Below the pieces are notes generated by a model, which was not told where the DNA came from, did no database searches, and worked only from the letters and a program-made list of their open reading frames with translations. DNA of 64,000 nt from Pictodentalium vernedei (lineage: Eukaryota > Mollusca > Scaphopoda > Dentaliida > Dentaliidae): contig CM062296.1 in NCBI GenBank assembly GCA_031216915.1, positions 453,716,287 through 453,780,286 on the forward strand. The letters run 5' to 3'. The translations under genes were made by a program, and so were the position numbers. Below, piece after piece: positions 1 through 11,005 of the stretch (positions are counted from its first letter, which is position 1; the number at the start of each line of letters is the position of its first letter).

Positions 1-600
1 TCTATATATTCTCCATGAGACATCTTGGCATGTGTAAATCGTCAAGTTGACTTTCTAATTTTCAGGTACTACCAATCTTCAACCTGATGTAAAAATGTAA
101 ATTTATATAAGAAATTGTTTTATGTTTGGGAAAAACAAGTAATTAACAAGAAGATATATGTATATGTACATAGCTCAGAGACGATTGGGTGCCATAGATC
201 GACTCCCTTTGAGGCTAACTTCCGAAAAACTTTACAGTTTTCAGTTCAGTGACTCGAACCCAGAACTATGCTTAGTGGAATTCATGCTTGACATAACGCA
301 CGATATAGACGATAAAACATTAAATTCCCCCAAGTAGTTACATCTCACAGATCTTCCATTAATTGAGCTTCCTGTTTTTATATTCTGGGGCAATAGACCA
401 AAACATAAATATTAGAGTCTGAAAAAGGCTGTCCCTAAATTGAAATGACTGAAGCACAGACATCCTAATTTTTTAAAACGAAAGTTGAAAAGTCGTAGTT
501 ACTTATCATTGTTTGGTGTCTCTCTGCGGACACTCTGGCTTTCTCACATGCAACAATCTCCAACACGATTTGATCCTGGCTGTAAAAAGTGGCGTTAAAA
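1..600. other. Anonymous flanking DNA
   Basis: No coding region or RNA gene is recognisable on either strand. The only structured part is a SINE-like remnant at about 173-305. Open frames crossing this stretch are short and of low complexity. Confidence 0.5.
173..305 (+). repeat. Old tRNA-derived SINE remnant
   Basis: This segment aligns by eye to the better SINE copy at 5885-6060. Both carry a GCTCAG box followed by a GATTGGGT block, then a TCGACTCCC B-box-like element, then an AACTT-ACAGTTTTCA block, and finally a GGAATTC-TGCTTGACA block. The A-box region is badly decayed here. Shared order over about 130 bp supports a common SINE family. Confidence 0.6.
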
Positions 601-639
<39 letters not shown>

Positions 640-642
640 ATA
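601..642. repeat. (AAAT)n microsatellite
   Basis: Ten uninterrupted AAAT units. Minus-strand translation gives an LFIY repeat that is not a protein. Confidence 0.95.
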
Positions 643-1070
643 GTCTTTTAATTTTCTTCGAAGTTAACCTATTTCTTTGCATCCGACAGGGCGACATCAG
701 TTTTTGATCACTCGCTGGATGTTTTTTCCTGTCATAAAAATGTTTGCTTTTCCCAGGGTATTTGTCGATAGAGTATACAACGTCGCGGTTAAACAATAAT
801 TGCACCAGGGGAGAAATAAGGGGCAGAATGGGGTAGTTAAACAGTTGTTGAATTGCACGCACCTTTTATTCATTTCTTTATTTATTTGAGTTTTCGGGTA
901 ATTTAAGTGCCCACTGAAGAATAGTGGACTGGAACCAGCCGTTTGTTAATGCGGTTAATTATTCAAGTAAATAAAAATCAATCAGGAATCCACTTTTCAG
1001 GGTTACCAAGGGGATCACACTCCTGTTACACAAGAACAATTATTCGCAATGAAATTTAACATAACCATGC
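643..1070. other. Anonymous DNA, nothing recognised
   Basis: No gene, repeat family or RNA structure could be supported in this stretch between the two microsatellites. Confidence 0.4.
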
Positions 1071-1393
<323 letters not shown>

Positions 1394-1581
1394 AGGTTAA
1401 AAAATCGCACTGGCACAGACATTTCCTACTGAAACGTTTTTTTCTTTTAATATGCCGCCGAAAAATTGTTTTCATTTACTGAACCCTGATGGGTTTCAAA
1501 CATGACGAAAAATTACACAAAATTGATTTAAACTAAGTGATGAGCTTAGGAACTGGTTAAACTGACTGGCAATAATTGATG

Positions 1582-3955
1582 TTATTCATTGATGGGTTCT
1601 AATTTAGTCCTTACAAGGATGTTACGCAAGCTTTTGTTTTTCTTATAGGCGATGACAGGTCGAAGATTCAAAGGTTCATTTAATTTAGCATTGGTAAAAT
1701 TGAATTCATCTTTTAACATTTTTGCTATTTCGATATTCATTCTGTTGTACGTTAAAGTGAAAGGAATGATGGACCTCCTTTCGCATTCGCCCTCTGATAT
1801 GTTCATACCAAATGGCCAGAGGGTTTGAAGCGTATTGATCCAAAAAGCTTCACGTTTTTTTCTAAATTCATCCGTTTCTTCTAATGTGCCTTTAATTGGT
1901 GGTTGTTCAATAGGATGGATTTCGAAATCGTCCAAAGAATGGCCAGGAAGGTTAAAATGTTGTGCTACTGGGGCATCAGCATTATGTTTTATATCCTGTT
2001 TGTGTCTAGTAGCACGTTCTCGGAAAGGATTTTGACTTTGACCAACATACTGTTTCCGACATCGCTTACAAGTGATAAGGTAAATAATGTTTGGTGAATC
2101 ACAATGGAGGGGGTTACGGATCTGATAATGATTTTTCGTTTGTTCGGAGGAAAATTCCTCTTTCTGATCAAGCATAAATGTATGCAGTCTACAACGAGGT
2201 TTTTTTGCAATTAAATACCGCGCCACTACCATTCTGCAACGGTCTGTTGTGTTCAATCTTCAGTGGTTCGAAATCGGTAGTTTCAGCTGGACTTTCGAGC
2301 TTTTTCAGGGTTTGGGATTTCAGGCTACGCAAAAGGCGCAGCGAGTACCCTCTCGATCTGAGGGCGCCAAATAGAGTAGAACAAGCCTCATTGAAATTTA
2401 CCTTATCACTTGAATTGCGGTGGAAACGAATGAGTTGTGATTTGATGATACCTTTAAATGTATGTTGAGGATGAAATGATTTTGTGTGCAACAATTGATG
2501 TGAATCAGTTGGTTTAAAATACACTTTATAATCTAAATGACCGGACGCTTGAAATTGCTTGCCTTTATACACGGTCACATCGAGAAAATCAACAGAATTT
2601 TCACTGATAGTAGCTTTCAATTTAATATTTGGATCGCAATTGTTCAAAATTTCTAAAAATTCATCAAAATCTTCTTTTGAATGTTCCCAAATAATAAAAA
2701 TGTCATCTAAATATCTGAGATATACGAGAGGATGCTTTGCACATTTGCTTAAGGCATTTTCCTCCCATTCCGCTACATAAATGCTTGCAAAATTAGGACT
2801 GAATCTTTTACCTATAGGACAACCCATTATTTGTAGAAAATATTCTCCATTGAATTGAAAGTCATTACCTTTTAAGCTCAGCTCTAAAAGATCCAAAATT
2901 TGTTCATCCGGGCGTTTCACATCCGGATATTTTTCAAATGCATTTTTAACTGATTTAACACCTTTATCAATATCAATGTTCGTATACATACTGTCGATAT
3001 CCAAAGTAGCCAGAATTGCATTTTTCGATATTTTCAATTTCGAAATTTTTGACAGGAAATCCTGTGTATTTTTTAGATAGCTCGGATGTCTATTTGCTAT
3101 AGGTTTCAGATGATAATCAATTAATTCCGAGATCGCATAAGATTCCGAATTACAATCTGATACAATTGGCCTCCCGGGTGGAGTTAAGTCATCCGTCCAT
3201 GAAGAACGGTCCTTGTGGATCTTTGGTAGGATATAAAATTGTCTTGTTTGAGCACTGAGCTTAGCTGTTAAATATTTCAATTGTTTTTTGGTAATGTGAC
3301 CTTCGTCGAGGAGAAATTTTAAGATCTTATTGAATTTTTCGATATTACTAGGCCAAATAAGTGAATCTATTTTCTTATAATGTTTAGTATTGCTGAGTTG
3401 TCTCATGGCTTCCTTTATATAATTATCCCGAGATAGAACAACTACCGACCCACCTTTGTCGGCTGGTTTAATTACTAATTTCTTATTTTTTCGAAGTTTC
3501 GTGAGGGCTCTCCGTTCACCAGCTGTTAAATTGTCTTTATCGGAGAGTATGTTCATGCTGAACACCTTTTTGATGATTCGTTTGCTAGCTTCAATAATTT
3601 CGGGATCTACTTCACTGTCTGGAGGTGACCAACCAGATGATTCTGTAAAAGGAAGTTTCCGACCGCTGGAGTTTCTAAAGCGGTCTGCTAATTTCATTTG
3701 CCTAAGAAAATTACAGTTGTATGATGGTAAATTTGTTTGGTTATCAGTTTTAGGCTTTGGTGCTGGTACAAAAGTTAAACCGCGATCTAAAAGAGATTTC
3801 TCTTGGGTTGTTAGGTCATTGGTGCCAGACAGGTTAACCACATTAGTTCCTAATCCCACATCTGTTAGGCGGCTGTTACCTTTGCCTTTACTTAGTTTAA
3901 ATTTAGGTGGTTCAACCAGTGATCGTACATAATATTGGCGGTTCTCGTGGTCCAA
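1582..3955 (-). pseudogene. PLE ORF2: reverse transcriptase with GIY-YIG endonuclease, one frameshift
   Basis: This encodes the retrotransposition enzyme: an RT related to telomerase reverse transcriptase, joined to a GIY-YIG endonuclease that nicks the target. The first open segment (588 codons from 3955) shows the Penelope hallmark IKPADKGG at residues 162-169, FYILPKIHK at 240-248, motif A LDIDSMYTNI at 318-327 and catalytic YLDD at 415-418. The nuclease lies in 2256-1582, with IYLITCKRC-KQYVGQS followed by a conserved Arg-rich FRERATRHK. The two segments sit in different frames. Near 2200 the minus strand has seven A residues where one fewer would keep the frame, and the second copy in this window reads through. 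The domain assignment is firm; whether the shift is decay, programmed slippage or sequencing error is open. Confidence 0.9.
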
Positions 3956-5403
3956 TGGATTAAATCCTGAGCAACATCAAACTTCGCGTCATCAATTTTA
4001 GGTATAACGTTAACGTCCTTCACTTTCCGAATGGTTTCGTTGATGATGCTCAGGGTTCTCCTCTCAGCCTGAGGGAGTTTTTGCGAAAAGTTTAGTTCAG
4101 CGAAATAAATTTTTGCTGATCTAAACTTGACCCTGATATCGCTAAGCATATTCCGCAACTGCTTTACTTCGAGATCAGAATTATCGTTTCGAGAATTCAC
4201 GCGAATATTTAATAATATTTTTTGGGGACTGGACTGGCCCCTGTGCCCTTTAAACATAGAGCGCAGATGATTGAATTTGGCGCCGGGGTAACACTCCACC
4301 TGGATGTCCGGATGGGGATTTCGATCAATGCGTCCTAAATTTGAACTTCCAATCATAAGGATGTTTTTACAAACATCGGGGAGGCGCCAATTCCTTTTGT
4401 CAAAATTAACTCCGCTTTTATGCCGAAACTGGGAGAATTTAGAATCAAATGAGCGGCCCGAGTTGCGGCTCGGTGATTTGACTTTCTCTGAGTACGATAT
4501 ACCTGGTTGAACCACACTAGAGGCAGGAGAAGGGGGAGAGGAAACAGAAGCAGGAGAGGAAACAGAAGCAGGAGAGGAAACAGAAGCAGGAGAAGAAACA
4601 GAAGGAGGAGTTCTAGTAAGAGCACTAGGAGAACCAGAGAAGAAAGGCTGAGGAGGAGTAGGAGGTAGAGGAGCAAGACGAGGCGAGACAGCGTAACTCA
4701 ATTTGCGAGCATCTTCAGTCACAATATGGACCGGAGATGTTTGCAAATTGAGGCGCTTACTCTGAGAGAAAGAAGAAGTAGAAGGAAAAGAAGAAGGAGA
4801 AGTGCTTTGCCTTGATCTTTTCTTATTTTGCTTTTCGCGTTGGGGTAGAGGGACAACACGGGCCGGAGTTTGCTTGCTCCCTCCCGTATTGTTCCTTACT
4901 CCAGACGCTGGGCGAAGTTCCGAAATGTAAGACTGATAGGCCGAAATCGTCTTATCTGTCAACTTATTTTTAAAGTTTTTTTGAGCCCAGATCAAGGCAC
5001 GCGCCGAAGCGCTGTTGAAGTCTATTTTTTCGAGTCCAGGAGGTGGTCGCATAGCCAAAGTTATCTTAGACTTCAACTGGTTTAAATTTATCTTGTAATG
5101 CTCAACTAAAGCATTTAACGTTTGGTTGGCCCATCCCACACTAATCTGTCGAAAAACAGAAAAAATGTGTGGGGTGGGAAGAGCCGGCTTTAGAAAGCCA
5201 CCTAACTCATCTACTTTCTTCTCCAACTGTTTCGGGAAATCCCGGTTGGCCAAATGCTGCTCTAGGAGCCCAATATGGTGCATACACTGAATCACCTGGA
5301 AAAGGGCCTTGACCAATCTAGAATAGGCCTGGAACGATTGTTCCTGGCCCCTTCCAGACTGGGCAACTCTCTTTCCCTGATGCTTCTGTCTTTTTTGAGC
5401 CAT
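3892..5403 (-). CDS. PLE ORF1 with SGNH-hydrolase-like C-terminal domain
   Basis: This 503-codon ORF lies just upstream of the RT ORF and overlaps it by 64 bp, as expected for a two-ORF retroelement. The N-terminal third is helical and basic. Residues about 190-320 are a low-complexity Ser/Pro/Ala linker with several SPASV repeats. From residue 344 to the end an SGNH-esterase-like pattern is visible: GSSN at 352-355 (candidate nucleophile Ser), NSRND at 403-407 resembling the Asn block, and DLIH at 480-483 resembling the Asp-His pair. SGNH-like domains are known in ORF1 proteins of some LINEs. Their presence beside a Penelope RT is my inference from motifs and needs a profile search. No signal peptide is seen. 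The frame is intact. Confidence 0.72.
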   Translation of the reverse strand: MAQKRQKHQGKRVAQSGRGQEQSFQAYSRLVKALFQVIQCMHHIGLLEQHLANRDFPKQLEKKVDELGGFLKPALPTPHIFSVFRQISVGWANQTLNALVEHYKINLNQLKSKITLAMRPPPGLEKIDFNSASARALIWAQKNFKNKLTDKTISAYQSYISELRPASGVRNNTGGSKQTPARVVPLPQREKQNKKRSRQSTSPSSFPSTSSFSQSKRLNLQTSPVHIVTEDARKLSYAVSPRLAPLPPTPPQPFFSGSPSALTRTPPSVSSPASVSSPASVSSPASVSSPPSPASSVVQPGISYSEKVKSPSRNSGRSFDSKFSQFRHKSGVNFDKRNWRLPDVCKNILMIGSSNLGRIDRNPHPDIQVECYPGAKFNHLRSMFKGHRGQSSPQKILLNIRVNSRNDNSDLEVKQLRNMLSDIRVKFRSAKIYFAELNFSQKLPQAERRTLSIINETIRKVKDVNVIPKIDDAKFDVAQDLIHWTTRTANIMYDHWLNHLNLN

Positions 5404-5540
5404 TTGAAGAATAGGTAGATGAATAAAATGAAATTAAAATGAAGAAATGAAATAAATTAAAATGAAATCTAGATATTACCTATTAGAGAAGATACCTGGA
5501 TTGGTTGTAGTCTTCAGCAAAGGTAGAAAATAATCCGTCT

Positions 5541-5581
5541 GTCTCGACGCGTTTCGCTTGGTTTGGCTTTTTCAAAGAGAC
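5541..5581 (-). ncRNA. Hammerhead-ribozyme-like motif of the PLE
   Basis: On the minus strand GTCTC and GAGAC close a stem. Inside are TTTGAAAA (resembling the CTGANGA core), a short GC stem, then GAAACGC and a GTC triplet just before the closing arm. Penelope-like elements are known to carry short hammerhead ribozymes in their terminal repeats, and GAAACGCGTC is a usual part of these. The CTGANGA core is imperfect, so this may be degenerate. Confidence 0.4.
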
Positions 5582-5591
5582 TTTGAGGAAA

Positions 5592-5593
<2 letters not shown>

Positions 5594-5677
<84 letters not shown>

Positions 5678-5765
5678 ATGTATGTATGTATGTATGTATG
5701 TATGTATGTATGTATGTATGTATGTATGTATGTATGTATGTATGTATGTATGTATGTATGTATGA
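5594..5765. repeat. (GT)n-(GTAT)n microsatellite
   Basis: A pure GT run to about 5660 is followed by about 26 GTAT units. Long Cys-Val-Tyr ORFs across it are repeat artefacts. Confidence 0.97.
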
Positions 5766-5884
5766 AATCATCAAGAAAACAATTCCAACAATTCGGTAAT
5801 TGTCAATTCTCGAATATCGGTTTCGGGGCGAGTTGTAAATGTAAACAAACATACTGGCTGAGTCAATTCCAATCTTTTTTGGGG

Positions 5885-6060
5885 TTGACGTTGGCTCAGC
5901 TGGTATGGTGGCAGCGCATGTATGGCCAGGCGATTGGGTATCGTAGACCCGGGCTCGACTCCCGTCGAGGCCACCTTCCATAAAACTTCACAGTTTTCAA
6001 TCCAGTGGCACGGTGTTAGGACGATGCCTGGTGGAATTCCTGCTTGACAAAGGCGATATA
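5885..6060 (+). repeat. tRNA-derived SINE
   Basis: The head matches tRNA polymerase III promoter boxes: TGGCTCAGCTGG as A box, and about 50 bp later GGCTCGACTCC as B box. The tRNA-like part ends in a GAGGCCACC acceptor-like segment. A tRNA-unrelated body follows, ending GAATTCCTGCTTGACAAAGG, and then a TATG-rich tail to about 6090. A diverged copy lies at 173-305. No family name is assigned. Confidence 0.8.
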
Positions 6061-6262
6061 TATGTATGTATGTCTGTATGTATGTGTGTTTGTTTATTTA
6101 TTGGTGCATTACGCCACATTAGTATCTAAGACTATTTCGTGGCGATCAGAAGTAAGCGTTCTAAGAGGCCATTATATTCTACGGAATAAAACGAATCGAT
6201 GAAATCTGGAAAGAACACGAGGAATAGAAATGATAGTGAAAATGAGAAAATGAGACCGGTTT
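6061..6262. other. SINE tail and anonymous DNA
   Basis: A short GTAT-type tail of the SINE continues to about 6090. The rest shows no recognisable feature. Confidence 0.4.
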
Positions 6263-7075
6263 TTAAGAGTTTAAAAGAATAAAAACTGTTCGATTTTTAT
6301 TAAAAAGGTTGATTTCCTTGAGAAAAGTCAGAATGCTACAGGAGTTTGTGTTGTAAAACAAGGTTCCAAGACACACTGCAGTAAAGTACTGAGAACTTTC
6401 AAGATTAAAATCTGTAGCGTCTAAAAGAGTGTGTTCCACTGTCAACATTTGCAGGCAAGGAATACATTTCGATTGTACATTACCCTCTAACAAAAGGAAT
6501 AAGTAAGTCTCGTATGACCAATATGACATCGTGTCAAAATTACAGAGTCTTTTCTGCAAAGGTTACTAAACAAGTTGGTATTATCACTAATATTAGGTCG
6601 GAAGCTATGGATCTTGTTATTTGTTGTCTGATCCCAACCCACCCGTCAAACAGATTTGATGTACTGATTGATATGTGATGTAAAATCAGTGAAAGGAATT
6701 TTACATTCAGAGAGAGGCTTGTTTGAGGCCCGTTTTGCTGTATTACCGAAGATACCAACATGTCCAGGTAACCAGTAAAACACGATATCATATTGGTCAG
6801 ACATGAAAGTATTCAAATTCTCAGGAAGAGGAAGTTAAAAAAAGATGATTCTTCATGTTGGGTTGAGTAAAGCTAGTAAAGAGAAAAGAGATTCGAAAAA
6901 GATAATCGACACCCTGTACATTTTTGATGTGTTCAAGCGTCAGCTGTAAATCTTTGACTTCTGCTGTGAAAATAGAACTTTTATTTAAAATTCTGACTGT
7001 GGTGATCTGATCACCAGTAACAACAGTCAATTATACTTTGTCACCACCTTTAGATCCATCTGTACTGACCCTTCT
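6263..7075 (-). pseudogene. Degenerate non-LTR retrotransposon RNase H and C-terminal region
   Basis: Broken minus-strand frames read like the RNase H tail of a LINE. A segment near 6960-6900 contains FTAEVKDLQLTLEHI, the usual Glu-bearing helix of RNase H. Further downstream is a Cys-His-rich C-terminus in which an I-P-C segment is followed by a TVEHTLLD block. At least three frame changes and several stops separate these blocks, so it is a fossil. The RT part is absent. The clade is not determined. Confidence 0.6.
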
Positions 7076-7209
7076 ATATGCACTATATAATAATAATAAC
7101 ACTTTGGTCGGCCACTGATTTGTCGCGGTTCTCGGATGAGAAGACCTTGGTTACCCATGTTCTACCAACTGCCTCCCTATTCCCACGCTTCTTCTCTCCT
7201 CCCAACACT

Positions 7210-8540
7210 TGGAGACGAAATGCTTGATGACATCCCGTACCCCATTCTTCCCAGTCTCTCCGATTAGTATATTAACCCTCTCCTTTGAGTCGCCCCCTAA
7301 CTACATGTCCTTCATTCTCCCATCCCACTTCTCCATTATACTCCCCGTGAATCTTGTTCTTTTAGACTGGTATTTTGGGCATTCTATAAGAAAGTGTTCC
7401 AGGGTCTCCACCACGCCCACGTTACACATCTGGCACTCCTTTTCACTGTTTTCCCCAATTTTTCCCCTCAGCTCCAGGGACCGCGACCTCAGCTTGAACA
7501 ACAGTGACCCCCAAAGGTGCCATCAAGGTACTCTTCAAAACCAGGCTTCTCTTTATCACGCAGGCCACCCAAAGATCTCTTTGATTTGACCCCCCCTCTC
7601 GCCAATTAAGGTTACAATCCTCCACGACCCTTTCTCTGACGATCTTTTTGCCCTGGTTTGCCCCAACGTCAAGGTCCGAGATCTCCAATGAGTAGTTTTC
7701 TATTAGCTCCCTCACTTGGACCATCCACCCTGTCTTGATATTTGAGATGAAAGTTCTCAGGAGCATTACTTTACACCATCGGCTATCGGGGACATTTACC
7801 AAATAATTAAGATAACCGAGTTTCAATAGTTTCCTTGATCCTCATCCATCCAAGCTCACCCCTGATTCTGCGCTATCGCTGCGGCATTACTCGAGCCTGT
7901 TATCCATCGGCCTGTATCGTTCTGCAGGATTTCCAAGCTCTTAACAGCTGTCTGGTTTAGGGTTGCGACTTCCGTACCGTATGTAAAACTTGGCAGACCC
8001 ACCATTTCCCAAATGGTTTTCCCCACGAAAACCTTATTGAAACTGTTTCTCCCTATAAGTTCCATTTGGTTAAGGATTCGCTTCCCCTTCGGAATCAATT
8101 TATTTGTGTGGTTTCGGTAGATGCCTCTTCCTGTGAAGTTTATATTTACCCCCAGGTACTCATAGTCACTAGTCTCTCCTACACTAAGAAGTCTACTGCT
8201 ACCTTCCGGAATGCAGAACTCCCCCACTCTCCACCTTCGAGTGGGGTCCACTTTGCGGCCCACGGGTATAACTTTGCTCTTGCTTTCATTAAGTTCGAGT
8301 CTCCATTTGCTCCCTTATTTCCCAACAATTCCCAGCATCTTCGCTTGCCCCTCTTCACTTTCTGACACTAGCACGATATCGTCTGCAAAAAATAGCCCTG
8401 GGATCTTCAAGTCACCAACTGCAACCCCCACGTCGCCATGCAGGAGTTCATCTCCTAAACCTTTGATGTACATTGCAAAAAGAATTGGCGAAAGGATACA
8501 CCCCTGTTTTAGGCCAATCTCCATAGGCACACGTTTTGTT
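7210..8540 (-). pseudogene. LINE reverse-transcriptase 3' fragment
   Basis: Minus-strand segments give LKQGCILSPILFAMYI and FADDIVLVSES at 8530-8315, the RT motifs around the catalytic Asp pair. A thumb/connection region follows (8263-7443), and a C-terminal zinc-knuckle-like CQMC...ETLEHFLIECPKYQ pattern lies at about 7430-7380. The order is right for a non-LTR element truncated at its 5' end, but the segments are in different frames. It is distinct from the RNase H remnant downstream and the plus-strand remnant upstream. Confidence 0.75.
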
Positions 8541-8576
8541 GTAATGTTTCCCAGGCTAAGTTCAGATACTGACCAG

Positions 8577-9297
8577 TAAAAAACGAACTTGACAAAATAC
8601 AGACCGATGTAGCCCGTATTATGTCCGGGGGAACTATGAGTGTGGGTAGAACCTCACTTCTTACTGAAATGGGGTGGTAGACACTAGAAACACGGCGTGA
8701 AAAGCACAGACTAACACAAAATTATAAGATGTACCACAACTTGGTACCCTCTTACATCTCCAACATGATTCCACCTGCATCCTCAGAAAAACACTCGACA
8801 ATCTACGCGGGACTACAGATTTAACCACTTCGTTATGCCGAACCGAGCAGCACAGCAACCCCTTCCTTCCATCTGTCACAAGACTGTGGAATACATTACC
8901 CACCGAAATAAGGCTTAATAAGTCACTTCTCAATTTCAAAGTATTTCTTGACTCCAACAGGCCAAGAGAACCTCAATTCTACTTTAACCACAAATCCGCA
9001 AGGCACAAATCTTACACTGTAGACTCCGATTACTGCAGTAATCTGAACGATGACTTGTACAATAACCACCTCTCGGGGCATCATGCATGCTTGTGTGGCG
9101 AACGCGAAACAACTGATCACTACTTCTTCCAGAGTCCATATTTCGACCACATAAGACTAGACACTCTTGGTAAATTACCATATGTGATAAATGCAAGCAT
9201 ACTCCTATACGGAAGTGAATTCAACCCAGATGCAATCAACAGAGAGATCTTCGAAACTGTTCACACATTCATTAGTCGATCAAACAGGTTTTCCTAA
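8577..9297 (+). pseudogene. LINE ORF2 C-terminal remnant, plus strand
   Basis: Plus-strand frames contain blocks typical of the region after the RT domain of non-LTR elements: a TDVARIMSGGTMSVGRTSLL block, then LETRREKHRLTQ-YKMYHNLVPSY, then a zinc-knuckle-like CLCGERETTDHYFFQSPYF near 9088-9144. Stops interrupt it repeatedly. Upstream RT motifs are absent, so it is 5'-truncated. Confidence 0.65.
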
Positions 9298-9668
9298 CAC
9301 CCCCCCCCTCCCCCCCCCCCCACCCACCCACCAACAATGTGACAAAATAGGAAATGTCGATTTTCAAGGCCGGACCGCGCCTGTATAACCTATCCAAACC
9401 TGGCATCACCACTTGTCAGCAGCACGAGCCTGTGAACCCTGATCACTGCTTCTCCGAATCTTCATACAAGAACTTTCCTCTCTGTCTTTTCTTCCACGTA
9501 TTTAAAGTCTATGTCATTGCAACAAGGAGGTGAACAAGTGACTTATCTCTCGATTCCCTGCTCCTTCTCCCTTTCTCTTTCCTCTATTTCTCCCATCATT
9601 TTTTATTTTATTTTCTGTGTGTGTGTGGGGGGGGGGGGGGGGGGAGATGTGGGTGTGTGTGTGTTTGT
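9298..9668. other. Low-complexity spacer: poly-C, pyrimidine-rich, GT/G tracts
   Basis: A poly-C tract at 9300-9322, a CT-rich stretch at about 9540-9590 and a (GT)n-(G)n-(GT)n tract at 9616-9668 abut the second PLE copy. No gene is seen. Confidence 0.7.
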
Positions 9669-10291
9669 GACTGGCAATAATTGATGTTATTCATTGATGG
9701 GCTCTCATTTAGTCCTCATAAGGATGTTACGCAAGCTTTTGTTTTTCTTATAGGCGATGACAGGTCGAAGATTCAAAGGTTTATTTAATTTAGCATTGGT
9801 AAAATTGAATTCATCTTTTAACATTTTTGCTATTTCGATATTCATTCTGTTGTATGTTAAAGTGAAAGGAATGGTGGACCTCCTTTCGCATTCTCCCCGT
9901 GATATGTTCATACCAAATGGCCAGAGGGTTTGAAGCATACTGATCCAAAAAGCTTCACGTTTTTTTTTTCTAAATTCATCCGTTTCTTCTAATGTGTCTT
10001 TAAGTGGTGGTTGTTCAATAGGATGGATTTCGAAATCGTCCAAAGAATGGCCAGTAAGGTTAAAATGTTGTGCTACTGGGCATCAGCATTATGTTTTATA
10101 TTCTGTTTGTGTCCAGTAGCACGTTCTCGGAAAGGATTTTGACTTTGACCAACATACTGTTTCCGACAGCGCTTACATGTGATAAGGTAAATAATGTTTG
10201 GTGAATCACAATGGAGGGGGTTAAGGATCTGATAATGATTTTTCGTTTGTTCTGAGGAAAATTCTTCTTTCTGATCAGGCATAAAAGTATG
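9669..10291 (-). pseudogene. PLE copy 2, 3' portion with GIY-YIG nuclease
   Basis: This is closely similar to 1564-2190 of PLE copy 1. The minus strand encodes the same GIY-YIG nuclease with IYLITCKRC-KQYVGQS, then a frameshift near 10075 and the conserved C-terminus. Upstream coding continues at 40926-41879, on the far side of the Polinton. The break falls exactly at the Polinton end, so the element was split by insertion. A run of nine T at about 9960 (six in copy 1) keeps the frame with one added Lys codon. Confidence 0.85.
10286..10291. repeat. Target-site duplication of outer Polinton, left
   Basis: AGTATG immediately precedes the Polinton terminus and is repeated at 40926-40931. Six base pairs is the known Maverick/Polinton duplication length. 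Confidence 0.93.
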
Positions 10292-11005
10292 AGTAGGTAT
10301 AAACAGGGGATACTGGGACACTTTTTTTCGAAAACATGTACATGTACCCATAGAGTTCAGTGTTAAAATGTACACGAAATGTACAAACATTTTTTGTACA
10401 TTTTGTCCCAGGATCCCCACAAGTAGCTTATCGTGTCCTAGACGGTTCAAACAGCCGTTGACGAACGAGGGCGAATTCAGCAGAATTCGCGCGGAAGGAA
10501 ACATCTATGAAAAATCGAAGAAATCGACCTAAAATCATCTCAACATTCACCATCGCGGGTCAGACGCTTCGATCGATCATTGGCAAACGTCGACAAAATG
10601 CTTTGGGGATTCTAGGACAGCATCAAAATGCGTTTAGGGATTCTAGGACACCGACGTTCGCAATTGCGTTCTAGACTGCGGTGGATGCGATCCGATCGGT
10701 AAAAATGATTGGGGATTCTAGGACAGGAAAATCGATCCTAAAATTTTTCTCCAACGTTCGCCAACGGTCGATCGAACCGTCTAGGATGTGATGACCGACT
10801 TGTGGGGATTCTAGGACAGCAAAGTATAAAAATTATGAAATGTCGAATAAATTAGAATGGATGGGAAATTTTCTCTCCAGGTTTGTGATCGTGTTCTAGA
10901 TGGCGGTGCAATCGATCGCAGACGAAAAAAAGGTGAATAGAGTGGATGGGAAAGAGATGGAAAATAATAAAAATCGTTATGAGTTTTGAGGTAAATTGTA
11001 ACAGA
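10292..11005 (+). repeat. Left terminal inverted repeat of outer Polinton
   Basis: It matches the reverse complement of 40196-40925 through many small differences. It carries at least four iterations of GGGATTCTAGGACA (about 10602, 10633, 10707, 10802) and a related GTCCCAGGATCCCC. No ORF lies inside. Confidence 0.9.

Larger units (their letters stand above)
1564..5590 (-). mobile_element. Penelope-like retroelement, copy 1
   Basis: A near full-length Penelope-like element reads on the minus strand: ORF1 (5403-3892), then ORF2 with Penelope-type reverse transcriptase and C-terminal GIY-YIG nuclease (3955-1582). Its 3' boundary is placed at about 1564 because a second copy (9669 onward) becomes similar at exactly this point and flanking sequence differs. 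The 5' limit is less certain; a hammerhead-like motif at 5541-5581 suggests it reaches about 5590. No target duplication was found. One homopolymer frameshift breaks ORF2. Confidence 0.85.

Noticed and set aside
506..862. 118-codon minus-strand ORF
   Set aside because: Its core is the (AAAT)n repeat read as LFIY; flanking parts show no motif.
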